Shown here: piece by piece, positions 39,802-49,210 of the stretch
How the letters are laid out: every line of letters begins with the position of its first letter
Position numbering within the stretch: position 1 is the stretch's first letter
Assembly (NCBI GenBank): GCA_023702235.1
Contig: JAMQCR010000001.1
Span: 744,001 to 808,000 of the forward strand
Length of the DNA stretch: 64,000 nt
Reading direction: 5' to 3'
Source: Neobacillus pocheonensis
Lineage (GTDB): Bacteria > Bacillota > Bacilli > Bacillales > Cytobacillaceae
The notes under the pieces: generated by a model
The model's database searches: none
Told to the model about the DNA's origin: nothing
Seen by the model: only the letters and a program-made list of their open reading frames with translations
Translations under genes and position numbers: made by a program

Positions 39802-40883
39802 ATGGCATACAACGAGGTGCAAAATAAGGCAAACAGAACATTTGAAAGAACCTTGACTTATGATTTATATACAGATCCACAAGTACTGAACCAAGAATTG
39901 GAGGATGTGTTCGCTAAATCATGGCAATTAGTTGGTCATGTAAGTCAGTTAGAAAAACCTGGGCAATTTTTTACCACAGAAGTAGCAGGTGAGCCGTTGA
40001 TCATCACTCGAGCACATGATGAGGTCATTCGGGCATTTTATAATGTATGCCCGCACCGCGCGACAAAGCTTGAGAAAATGAATTAGGACAAAAGAAAATT
40101 TTTCAATGTGCATACCATGGCTGGACATTTCATCTGGATGGAAAGTTAAACAAAGCCCCTAACTTTACAGGTGAAGATGCTGCATGTGTAAGTGATTGCC
40201 AATTAAGACCTGTTAGAATGGAAATAATCGAATCATTAATCTTTGTTAATCTTGATGATGATGCAAAACCGTTGAGTGAAACGTATGGTGATTTCTTTGA
40301 CCGATTAGGAAAATTCCCGTTTATGGGAGAGTTGAAAAGAGTAAACCAAAAAACACGTGTCATTAAAGCAAACTGGAAGGCATTTATTGACAACTATTTG
40401 GAGTGTGACCATTGTCATGTAGCGCACCCAGGCTTTGTGGCTACATTAGATATGAAAAATTACCAAATTGTTACGTGTGAAAACTATTCTGTACAAGGAT
40501 CCGTCGTGAAACCGGATAAAACAATGGGTACTACCGATTTAAATGAAGCGGAAATGCAGGGCGGAGAATTCTACTGGTTATGGCCGAACCTTATGGTAAC
40601 GATTTATCCGGGTCCGGGAAATATGGCAACTATCCAAATGATTCCAATTGACCATGAAACAACATTAGGGGTTTACACTTATTATTTTAGGGATGAAAAC
40701 TTAACCCAAGAAGAAAAAGATTTAGTCGCTTTTGCGGAGCAAGTAAGACTAGAGGATGTCGAATTAGTGGAACTCGAACAAATTGGATTCCGTTCCCGTG
40801 CCTTTAGTAAAGGAAGGTACTCAAAATCCGAAAGAGCAATCGTTCAATTTCACGACATGGTATTGGAGGCGTTAGGTCGATGA
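39802..40883 (+). CDS. Rieske non-heme iron oxygenase, alpha subunit; frameshifted
   Basis: Aromatic-ring-hydroxylating-type oxygenase of the CntA/GbcA-like group acting on small amines. Rieske [2Fe-2S] ligands CPHR and CAYHGW (about residues 85-110), bridging and mononuclear-iron region WKAFIDNYLECDHCHVAHPGF, where the Glu after L matches CntA-type enzymes. The frame breaks near 40080 (one A missing restores KLEKNELGQKKIFQC). ATG at 39802 after GAGGAGG. Stop overlaps the next start (ATGA). Substrate unknown; it needs a reductase that is not encoded nearby. Confidence 0.87.
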
Positions 40884-42325
40884 CAAAAGTAGGAGTAGCA
40901 GAGAAAAAACATTTATTCATTAACGGGGGAAATGTTAAGGCTGCTGATTACGCCCCTCTTTACTCGCCCTATTCCGGAGAAAAAATTGCGGAAATCGCCA
41001 TGGCAGATGAACAGTTAACAAAGGCTGCCATTCAATCAGCGTTTGATGCATTTCAAGTATTTTCAAAAATGCCAGCATTTGAGCGTGCAGCGATTTTAGA
41101 AAAAGTGGTAGTTTTATTGAAAGAAAGGGCAGACCAGGCAGCGGAATTGATTGCACGAGAGTCTGCCAAGCCGATTTCTTTTGCAAAAGGTGAGGTATCT
41201 CGTACAATTGAAACCTATAAATTTGCTGCAGAAGAAGCGAAAAGAATTCATGGTGAAACCATTCCATTTGATGCTGCTCCTGGAGGTGTAGGAAGAACAG
41301 GTTATACTCTTCGTAAGCCAATTGGAGTCATCGGGGCCATTACACCGTTCAATTTTCCAATGAATCTGGTCGCACATAAGGTTGGACCAGCCATAGCAGC
41401 AGGAAATACACTTGTGTTAAAACCGGCTTCGCAAACACCACTTTCTGCCCTGTATATTGCTGAGCTTTTCAAAGAGGCAGGACTGCCGGATGGTGTGCTA
41501 AATGTTGTGACTGGTCCAGGTTCTGTGGTCGGGGAGGCAATCATTGAAGATGACCGGGTACAAATGATAACGTTTACAGGGAGCCCGGAGGTAGGGATTA
41601 CAATTAGGGACAAAGCCGGGTTAAAGAAAACAACATTAGAGCTTGGATCCAATGCGGCAGTGATTTTAGATAAAGATACCAATGTTGAGCAGGTCATTGA
41701 CCGCTGTATTACAGGGGCCTTCTCGAATCAAGGACAGGTGTGTATTTCATTACAGCGCATTTATGCCCACGAGGACGTGTATGATCAATTTGTTCAAAAG
41801 TTTGTGGAAGCGGCAAGACAACTAAAGATCGGTGATCCGTTAGATTCTAACACCTACATTTCTTCCTTAATTTCAATGAAGGAAACGGAACGTGCTTTAG
41901 GTTGGATTGAAGAAGCAAAACAAAATGGCGCACTGATTGTAGCCGGTGGAAAACTAATGGATGGCATTTTGGAGCCGACAGTGATTGTGAACGTCGATCC
42001 ATTGCAGAAGGTATCCTGCCAGGAGGTATTTGCTCCAGTTGTTATTATTAATAAAGTAAGATCTATTGAAGAAGCAATTGCTTATGTCAATGAATCCCGT
42101 TATGGCCTGCAAGCGGGTGTTTATACGAAAAATATTGATCATGCCTTATTAGCAAGTGACACTCTCGAAGTAGGGGCAGTAATGATTAATGATATCCCAA
42201 CGTTTAGGGTGGATCATATGCCATATGGAGGAGTAAAAGAGAGTGGAACCGGCCGTGAAGGGCTAAAGTATGCCATTGAGGAAATGACCGAGTTAAAACT
42301 AGTTGTTTGGAATAGAGGAGTTTAA
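40880..42325 (+). CDS. NAD(P)-dependent aldehyde dehydrogenase
   Basis: Oxidises a semialdehyde to an acid. 481 aa, ALDH motifs FNFPMNLVAHKVGPAIAAGN, TFTGSPEVG, catalytic Glu in LELGSNAAV, catalytic Cys in FSNQGQVCIS. Overlaps the Rieske stop and lies 2 nt before the next gene, so one translational unit. Likely handles the aldehyde made by the oxygenase, for example malic semialdehyde if the substrate is carnitine (hypothesis). Confidence 0.93.
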   Translation: MTKVGVAEKKHLFINGGNVKAADYAPLYSPYSGEKIAEIAMADEQLTKAAIQSAFDAFQVFSKMPAFERAAILEKVVVLLKERADQAAELIARESAKPISFAKGEVSRTIETYKFAAEEAKRIHGETIPFDAAPGGVGRTGYTLRKPIGVIGAITPFNFPMNLVAHKVGPAIAAGNTLVLKPASQTPLSALYIAELFKEAGLPDGVLNVVTGPGSVVGEAIIEDDRVQMITFTGSPEVGITIRDKAGLKKTTLELGSNAAVILDKDTNVEQVIDRCITGAFSNQGQVCISLQRIYAHEDVYDQFVQKFVEAARQLKIGDPLDSNTYISSLISMKETERALGWIEEAKQNGALIVAGGKLMDGILEPTVIVNVDPLQKVSCQEVFAPVVIINKVRSIEEAIAYVNESRYGLQAGVYTKNIDHALLASDTLEVGAVMINDIPTFRVDHMPYGGVKESGTGREGLKYAIEEMTELKLVVWNRGV

Positions 42326-42327
42326 CA

Positions 42328-43408
42328 ATGAAGACATACAAGATTGCCGTGATTCCAGGTGATGGTATTGGTCCTGAAGTGCTTCAAGAAGGAATTAAAG
42401 TCCTTAATAAGATATCTGAATTGGACTGCTCCCTTCAATTTGAATACACTTATTTTCTGTGGGGCTGTGAATATTACACGAAGAATGGCGTAATGATGGA
42501 TGAAGATGGTATTGAGAGGTTAATTGATTATGATGCCATTTATCTTGCTGCGGTCGGTTATCCGGGCGTACCAGATCATATCTCATTATGGGATTTGCTT
42601 TTAAAAATCAGAAAAAGCTTTGATCAATATATTAATATTCGTCCAATTAAATTAATCAAAGGTGTCACATGTCCATTAAAAGACGTGGAAAGAGAAAATG
42701 TTGACATGCTGTTTATTCGTGAAAACAGCGAGGGTGAATATGCAGGGGCTGGAGATTGGCTGTTTAAAGGCCAAGAGAACGAAGTCGTCTTACAAACAGG
42801 TGTTTTTTCACGAAAAGGCACAGAACGGGTGATTCGCTACGCATTTGAAACAGCAAGAAAAGAAGGGAAATCGCTCACTAGCATAAGCAAGGGAAATGCC
42901 CTGAATTATTCGATGGTTTTCTGGGATCAAATTTTTGTGGAAGTGAGCAAAGAGTATCCGGATGTAAAAACTGCCTCTTATCTCGTCGATGCGGCGGCAA
43001 TGTTAATGATTACCGATCCGAAGCGGTTTGAAGTCGTGGTTACTTCAAATTTATTTGGTGATATTGTAACCGATTTAGGTGCAGCTTGGCGGGGGGATTG
43101 GGCTTGCAGCAGGGGCGAATATCAATCCTGAAAGAAAATACCCATCGATGTTTGAACCGATTCACGGATCAGCCCCTGATATTGCAGGAAAAGGCCTGGC
43201 CAATCCTTTGGCGGCGATTTGGTCGGCCAGCCAGCTGCTCGACTTTTTAGGATATGAACATTACGGGAAACTCGTGCTGGAGGCAATCGAGGAACTGCTT
43301 GAGGAAGGGAAAGTTTTAACACTTGATATCAAGGGAAAAGCCACCACTTCCGAAGTCGGGAAACGTGCTGTTGAGATTATTCAATCGCTTGCGTCCATAA
43401 AGGCTTAA
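42328..43408 (+). CDS. Tartrate/D-malate dehydrogenase-type beta-decarboxylating enzyme, frameshifted
   Basis: Isocitrate/isopropylmalate dehydrogenase superfamily. [57 protein letters not shown]. Closest in pattern to tartrate dehydrogenase and DmlA (D-malate to pyruvate). The frame breaks near 43088 at a G run (restores [15 protein letters not shown]). Third gene of the sigma-54 operon. Confidence 0.88.
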
Positions 43409-43432
43409 TGTTCATTTCTTTTGGGAGGAAAA

Positions 43433-43569
43433 ATGGTAACACCATTTATCGATTTATCCCCTTCTTTTTGGTTGTTCAATTAAAAGAAGGAGGACTTTTC
43501 CAAGATAAATTATCCGATAATGCAGAAGCTGAACAAATAAAGGCCACAAGCGAAACATTAAAATCTTAA
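43433..43569 (+). CDS. Small ORF, probably frameshifted (about 45 aa)
   Basis: ATG at 43433 after GGGAGGAAA. As it stands the frame ends after 16 codons, but one more C in the CCCC run at about 43457 gives MVTPFIDLSPFFLVVQLKEG and continues to KATSETLKS with a stop at 43569. Length 137 nt, one short of a multiple of three, agrees. Not recognised. Confidence 0.4.
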
Positions 43570-43597
43570 AATTGAAAAATAAAAAGAGAAAAAGCAG

Positions 43598-43738
43598 GTG
43601 ACAGGACGACAGAACAACCAACGACAAACTCCACAACCAAACGCGGAGTTAGACAGAGCAGGGTTTGCATCACTTTCACAAAAATGGTACGACATGCACT
43701 CAATTAGAGATAACGAGATGAGAGGTAGGGGCTATTAA
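43598..43738 (+). CDS. Small ORF translationally coupled to the permease (46 aa)
   Basis: GTG at 43598; Gln/Asn-rich start (MTGRQNNQRQTPQPNAEL) and AGFASLSQKWYDMHSIRDNE at the end. Its stop overlaps the permease start in a TAATG, which suggests coupled translation. Not recognised; might be an accessory peptide of the transporter. Confidence 0.5.
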   Translation: MTGRQNNQRQTPQPNAELDRAGFASLSQKWYDMHSIRDNEMRGRGY

Positions 43739-45138
43739 TGAAAGTAGAACAACATAGTATTGATTATATCCCGGATTCGGAACGGCACGGCAAAGCACGG
43801 GATTTATTTAATATCTGGTTTAGTGGTAACATGCAGCTTACACCGGTTATTACCGGAGCCGTTGCCATATCACTTGGTCTGAACGTATTCTGGGCGCTCA
43901 CTGCGGTGATTCTCGGCAACTTGATTGGCGGATTGTTTATGGCGACACACTCTGCCCGGCCAAAGCTCGGCATACCTCAAATGATTCAAAGCAGAGCACA
44001 ATTTGGTGTCATCGGCGCTATCTTGCCATTAATTCTCGTCATGGTCATGTACATCGGATCCGTGTACTACAGTGGTTTACTCGGTGCACAGGCCATCCAT
44101 AGCGCTTTCCCTGCAATTCCCGTATGGCTTGGAATGGTCGTACTGAACGGTGTCACTTTGATTGTCACCACCTATGGGTATGACCTCATTCATAAAATTG
44201 AGAAATATTTCGCTATTATCTTTGCGATCGTTTTCATCGTGATAACCATCCAAGCCTTCCGACTTCCATTGCCCGCACATAGTTGGTCGGTAACCGGTTT
44301 TAAAGTTGGGCCGTTTTTGATGGCACTAAGTGTTTGCACCACTTGGTTGTTGACCTACGCACCATACGTCGCCGATTACTCTCGGTACTTACCACGCAAC
44401 ACATCGCCACGTGCAACGTTTGGCTGGACATATGCTGGTGGTGTTCTAGGGACAGGATGGACGATGGCGCTGGGTGTCATCCTTCTCGCATCTTCCCCAA
44501 AATTCGGGAGCGATCCGTCTGGATTTCTTGCAAACATGGTCGGACACAGTTTGGCACCGATCATCTATATCGTCATCGTACTAGGGATCCTAGGCGTTAA
44601 TGTACTGAATCTCTACTGTGCATTCATGGCAACAGTTACGTCAATTGAACCGTTCACGAAAATAAAAGTCACACCATCCAAACGGTTTGGCATCCTTGCA
44701 ATCTGCACGATTATTGCAACATGGCTCGGCATTGTTGGTCAAGGCAACCTTGTGACCATCATGAATGATTTCATGTTATTGCTTCAGTACATCATGGTGC
44801 CGTGGAGCGCGATCAACCTAGTCGATTACTACGTGCTTCGTCGTGGAAATTATAGTATCAAAGATATTTTTGATGTAAACGGTAAATACGGAAAATTCAA
44901 CTGGACTTGTATTGGCTCATACCTTATCAGCATCGTAGCACAAATTCCCTTTATGAATGTAGAGGGTATATATGAAGGACCCATTTCCAAAGTCATCGGT
45001 CACGCCGACATTTCATGGACCGTTGCCTTAATCTTACCAGCCGTCATGTACTACTACGGGATGAAAGCCAAATTGACAGCGACGGGTGAACTTCAAGAAA
45101 TCGAGCGCATCCATGCAGCAAAAATAGTCAATCATTAA
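43738..45138 (+). CDS. NCS1-family permease (cytosine/purine/hydantoin type)
   Basis: 466 residues, about 12 membrane segments. N-terminal signature LFNIWFSGNMQLTPVITGAVAISLG, then GLFMATHSARPKLGIPQMIQSRAQFG. Imports a nucleobase-like or other small nitrogen compound with a cation. Its codons look more G/C-ending than those of its neighbours, which suggests a separate origin. It should deliver the substrate of the Rieske pathway, though NCS1 carriers are not known to me for betaines. Confidence 0.88.
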   Translation: MKVEQHSIDYIPDSERHGKARDLFNIWFSGNMQLTPVITGAVAISLGLNVFWALTAVILGNLIGGLFMATHSARPKLGIPQMIQSRAQFGVIGAILPLILVMVMYIGSVYYSGLLGAQAIHSAFPAIPVWLGMVVLNGVTLIVTTYGYDLIHKIEKYFAIIFAIVFIVITIQAFRLPLPAHSWSVTGFKVGPFLMALSVCTTWLLTYAPYVADYSRYLPRNTSPRATFGWTYAGGVLGTGWTMALGVILLASSPKFGSDPSGFLANMVGHSLAPIIYIVIVLGILGVNVLNLYCAFMATVTSIEPFTKIKVTPSKRFGILAICTIIATWLGIVGQGNLVTIMNDFMLLLQYIMVPWSAINLVDYYVLRRGNYSIKDIFDVNGKYGKFNWTCIGSYLISIVAQIPFMNVEGIYEGPISKVIGHADISWTVALILPAVMYYYGMKAKLTATGELQEIERIHAAKIVNH

Positions 45139-45300
45139 CCTGAGTGCCTCATCTATCTCTCTTAATTAATTCATTTATAAGACCAGGCAAGCAATTTATA
45201 ATAAGAATACTATCCCATGGGTTCATGTACTTATGGGATAGTCTTTTTTCACATTCAATCGAATAACTAAATAAAAATCGTGAAAACGTGGTGTTCTAGG

Positions 45301-46784
45301 ATGAAGAAAATAAAGATCTTAGTTGAAAAAAATGTACCGTGTAAGATGAGAGACGGCGTCATTCTTTATGCCGATATTTATCGCCCTGATAGGGAGGGGA
45401 CTTTTCCGGTTCTGTTAACAAGAATTCCATACAGTAAGGATTTACCGCATTATTCACATCGATATTTAGATACTAATCGACTCGTAGAAAATGGATTTGT
45501 CGTGATTATTCAAGATGTAAGAGGACGCTTTCAGTCGGAAGGGGAATTCCAATCATTTAAACAAGAAGCAAATGATGGATATGATACCGTTGAATGGGCG
45601 GCGGTACTGCCATTTTCAACGGGAAAAGTCGGCATGTTCGGCATGTCATATTATGGGTATACACAGCTTTTGGCTGCAGCAAAGAAGCCGCCGCACTTGG
45701 CTGCAATTTTTCCAGCGATGACATTGAATGACCAAAGAAATGGTTTCAGTTACCGGAAAGGTATATACTTGTCCGGTTTGTCTGAAACCTGGACACTTGA
45801 ATCAATTGCTCCTGACTTACTGAAGCGTAAATACGATCACTTGTCGGAAAGAAAAAGGCCATTCGAAAGCTTGCTAATTATCTTAATAAAATTGAAGAAC
45901 TATACTGTTTTGCCCCGATTAATCAATGGCCACCAATAAAAGAACTTGATATCGCCGGCTTTTTTTTCGAGGAATTGTCTCATCCTATGGAGGATGAAAA
46001 CTACTGGGAAGAAATAAGCATTACTGACAAATACGAGGATTTGCAGCTGCCGGCCTTTCATTTAGGCGGCTGGTATGATTGCTTTATTGGACCGACATTA
46101 ACCAATTATGTAGAAATGGTAAAAACGGGACAACGACAAAAACTGATTGTGGGGCCATGGGGGCATGGCAATTTTTCCTCTGTACAAGGTGAATGCTTTT
46201 TTGGCATACATGCTTCAGGCGATTGGATTGACTTGGAGGAAAATATCACGGATCTTCATATTCGCTGGTTTAGCCATTGGTTAAAAGGAATGGATACTGG
46301 TGTTGAAACAGAGGCACCAGTTAAAATTTTCGTGATGGGAATCAATAAATGGCGGGATGAAATGGAATGGCCGCTTGAACGAAACCAATATACGAATTTT
46401 TATTTGCATAGTAATGGAAAAGCAAATACAAAAAAGGGCGATGGCCACCTTACCGTGTACACTCCTTTTGAGGAAATTGCGGATACCTTTACATATGATC
46501 CGAAAAAATATCGTAATGGTAATCTGCCGGAAAAGGCTTTGTCCGGGGAAATCGTTGCATATGAAATTGACCTTTGGGTAACAAGTAATGTATTTCTTCC
46601 GAGGCATCAAATCACACTCGAAATTTCGTCGAGCAATTTTCCCCAGTATGCGCCAAATCCAAATACCGGAAAATCAATGATTAACAGCAAAGAGACTGTA
46701 AAAGCACATCAAATTATTTATCATAATAAGCAATATCCTTCCCACATGATATTGCCGATTATTCCGATGTTAAAAAGCAAGTGA
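45301..46784 (+). CDS. CocE/NonD-family hydrolase, frameshifted
   Basis: Alpha/beta hydrolase of the X-Pro dipeptidyl-peptidase/cocaine esterase group. RDGVILYADIYRP, oxyanion region QDVRGRFQSEG, nucleophile GMSYYGYTQ, GGWYDCFIG (Asp region), GPWGHGNF (His), and a C-terminal jelly-roll (EIDLWVTSNV). The frame breaks near 45867 (one A missing restores EKLANYLNKIEELY). It lies about 160 nt after the permease, past a small hairpin, so its membership of the operon is uncertain. Confidence 0.85.
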
Positions 46785-47023
46785 AACTCCCGTTTATGGA
46801 TTGTGTAGGACACGTTCCGACATCGACTCGATGAATCCGGCGGCATTAAGTAAGTAAAAATTATGTATAAATTTTTGCTTAAAAAAATTGAAATTTTTTC
46901 ATCTTATATCGCTCTTTGGTGATGTATTAGGCTTCTTAACTTGATATAATGAGTTGGTTGGTTTCATGTAAGATTAATCCAATTTACAGTATTAGCAATC
47001 TACTTTAGCAAAAGGAGTCAACT

Positions 47024-47576
47024 ATGTTAAGTATTATTTTGATTTTTGCCCTCCAATTAGTCTATGTCCCTATCATGACGCTTCGTACGATCTTTTTAGT
47101 TAAAAATATGAGTGTAGCAGCCTCATCGTTTGGTATATTAGAAGCTTTAATTTATGTCTTTGGTCTTTCCTTAGTTTTTTCGGCATCAAAGTATGACTGG
47201 TATGGTCGTTTATGCTGTTGGTTTTGGAGTAGGATTATACATAGGTACACGAATTGAAAATAAGCTAGCCATTGGATATACTTCTTTAGTTGTTAATTTA
47301 TTAGATATGAATGAAGAACTTATTGTTTTATTAAGAAATAAAGGGTTTGGTGTTACGGTCTTTGAAGGGATGGGCCGTGATAGTAAACGGTATCAATTAG
47401 AAATTTTAACTAAACGAAATCGGGAAAAAGAAGCCATGAATATCATAGGAGAATATGAGCCTAAAGCTTTTATCATTTCCTATGAACCAAGAAAATTTAA
47501 AGGTGGTTTCCTAGTTAAGTCAATGAAGAAACACGTAAACAGGAAAAACGAGAGACATCAATCAAACACGATGTGA
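47024..47576 (+). CDS. UPF0316/DUF2179 membrane protein (YebE-like), frameshifted
   Basis: Three hydrophobic segments (LSIILIFALQLVYVPIM, SFGILEALIYVFGLSLVF, MTGMVVYAVGFGVGLYIGT) then a soluble DUF2179 domain (RNKGFGVTVFEGMGRDSKRYQLEILTKR split). Function unknown. Breaks near 47186 (one G missing restores FSGHQSMTGM). ATG after AAAAGGAG. Confidence 0.8.
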
Positions 47577-47594
47577 TCATATAAAAAAAAACCG

Positions 47595-47632
47595 AAAAAA
47601 GCGATTCCTTAGTGACTAGAAATCGCTTTTTT
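47595..47632 (+). terminator. Terminator after the YebE-like gene
   Basis: AAAAAAGCGATT / AATCGCTTTTTT, 14-nt loop. Confidence 0.85.
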
Positions 47633-47837
47633 GATGTTTAAATTGATTGCTCATTTTCTCTTTGTCCATCCTCCAAGGAGTGATATAAGACTTGAGATAA
47701 AAATCAAAATTGTAATAAGAACTAAGGACTTATGATCTTGATAAAATTCATAGTTGTTTCGTCAAGATTTCTTTATTTTATTATGAATGAACAAAAGAAA
47801 GTTGAAGCAAACTAGGAAGAAAAAGGCAGGTGGACTT

Positions 47838-48350
47838 TTTGATAAAAGTCTTATCGTCGATCCTGATTGCTTTTTTCATTTCCCCACTCCCGCCCCTAAC
47901 CCGAATCCTTTGCCTGGAGCGCCATTCGTTATAGTTAACAAGAGCAATAATGAACTGGCTTTCATTCAAGATAACAAGGTCCAAACAGTAGTTAGCGTTG
48001 GTACGGGGAAAAAACAAGAACTAACACCCGAAGGATTGTTTACGATTGTAGTGAAAGCCAAGAATCCTTACTTTCGACGAAACGATATTCCAGGTGGAGA
48101 TCCCAAAAATCCACTTGGCTCCAGATGGATTGGCTTTGATGCAATGGGGACCGATGGACGGATATACGGAATTCATGGGACCAATCAGCCAGCTTCGATT
48201 GGAAAATATGTTTCACAGGGGTGTATCCGCACTCAAAATGAGGTCATTACCTCACTTTTTCCTTTAATTCCATTAGGAACTAAAATACTAGTAACTACTT
48301 CAGGAAAATCTTTTGAAAAGCTTGGAAAAGAGATGGGTGCGATAAAATGA
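47838..48350 (+). CDS. Secreted L,D-transpeptidase (YkuD domain), frameshifted in the signal region
   Basis: Peptidoglycan 3-3 cross-linking or related enzyme. YkuD domain with catalytic HGTNQPASIG and SQGCIR. TTG at 47838 behind GGCAGGTGG starts a signal peptide (MIKVLSSILIAFFISPLPP); one missing C near 47898 then shifts to the frame PNPLPGAPFVIVNK. The long open frame beginning at 47787 has a hydrophilic start and hides this signal peptide. Confidence 0.82.
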   Translation, partial: FDKSLIVDPDCFFHFPTPAPNPNPLPGAPFVIVNKSNNELAFIQDNKVQTVVSVGTGKKQELTPEGLFTIVVKAKNPYFRRNDIPGGDPKNPLGSRWIGFDAMGTDGRIYGIHGTNQPASIGKYVSQGCIRTQNEVITSLFPLIPLGTKILVTTSGKSFEKLGKEMGAIK

Positions 48351-48392
48351 GGAAAAGGGACTGTATGTAAACAGTCCCTTTATATATGCGTT

Positions 48393-48491
48393 TTATTTAA
48401 TAAATTGAGCGATTCCGATTAGGAGGGTTGAGGCCAACATAGCAAAAAGCATTAAAAAAACAATGATTTTTCGGTTTTTTCGATTAGACAA
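48393..48491 (-). CDS. prli42: Prli42-like miniprotein (32 aa)
   Basis: TTG at 48491 behind AAAGGGAGG. Basic N terminus (MSNRKNRK) and one hydrophobic helix (IIVFLMLFAMLASTLLIGIAQF). This matches the pattern of Prli42, the membrane miniprotein that anchors the stressosome in Listeria and relatives. Confidence 0.7.
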   Translation of the reverse strand: MSNRKNRKIIVFLMLFAMLASTLLIGIAQFIK

Positions 48492-48645
48492 GGATAAGAC
48501 CTCCCTTTTTAAAAGTACCTTAACATATATTTTACAGGGAAAAGCCTAAATGAACAACTGAACAATTTATGAAGGATTTATGAATTTTTTAGCGAATAAA
48601 GTAATTGTCGAATATTTTAAAATAGAAATGCAATTGAAGCTTTAG

Positions 48646-48770
48646 AACTGTCTAGCTTCAGCGCCTAGCCCCTCGAGTCGCTTCGGGCGTGCCGATGAAG
48701 TCAAAGAACGACTTCACCGGCAGGCCCGCAAGCAGCTGTCGGGGCTGAGCAAGGCGCCTCCGCTTTTCTT
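48646..48770 (+). repeat. Dispersed repeat, copy 3
   Basis: Starts AACTGTCTAGCTTC, ends CTCCGCTTTTCTT; interior holds CTCGAGTCGCTTCGG and an inverted repeat around GAAGTCAAAGAACGACTTC. Same family as 2374-2527 and 26399-26516. Confidence 0.7.
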
Positions 48771-48787
48771 GGAACAGAGGGGAAAAC

Positions 48788-49210
48788 ATGATTAAAAAAG
48801 TCGACCATATCGGAATTGCTGTGCGTTCATTAGAGAAAACGCTTCCATTTTATACTGAGGTATTAAATCTTCCGTTACTCGGAATAGAGGAAGTGGAAAG
48901 TGAGAAGTTAAGAGTGGCCTTTTTGCAGGCTGGTGAAACGAAACTTGAATTGCTTGAGCCTCTATCAGAGGAAAGTGCTGTTGCCAAATTTATTGAAAAA
49001 CGGGGCGAAGGCATTCACCATATTGCATTAGGCGTTGAATCGATCGAAGAACGAATAATGGAAATAAAAGAAAAAGGAATTCGCATGATTCAAGATCAGC
49101 CTAAGCTTGGTGCCGGAGGAGCACATGTTGCCTTTATGCACCCGAAGTCGGTTTCAGGTGTTTTATTTGAGCTATGTGAAAAGAAAGGGAAGAAGGGGTA
49201 TCATGAGTGA
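48788..49210 (+). CDS. mce: Methylmalonyl-CoA epimerase
   Basis: Vicinal-oxygen-chelate enzyme interconverting (S)- and (R)-methylmalonyl-CoA. 140 aa; DHIGIAVRSLEKTLPFY, LELLEPL, GEGIHHIALGV. Overlaps the carboxylase gene by 8 nt; with mutAB it closes the propionyl-CoA route. Confidence 0.94.
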   Translation: MIKKVDHIGIAVRSLEKTLPFYTEVLNLPLLGIEEVESEKLRVAFLQAGETKLELLEPLSEESAVAKFIEKRGEGIHHIALGVESIEERIMEIKEKGIRMIQDQPKLGAGGAHVAFMHPKSVSGVLFELCEKKGKKGYHE

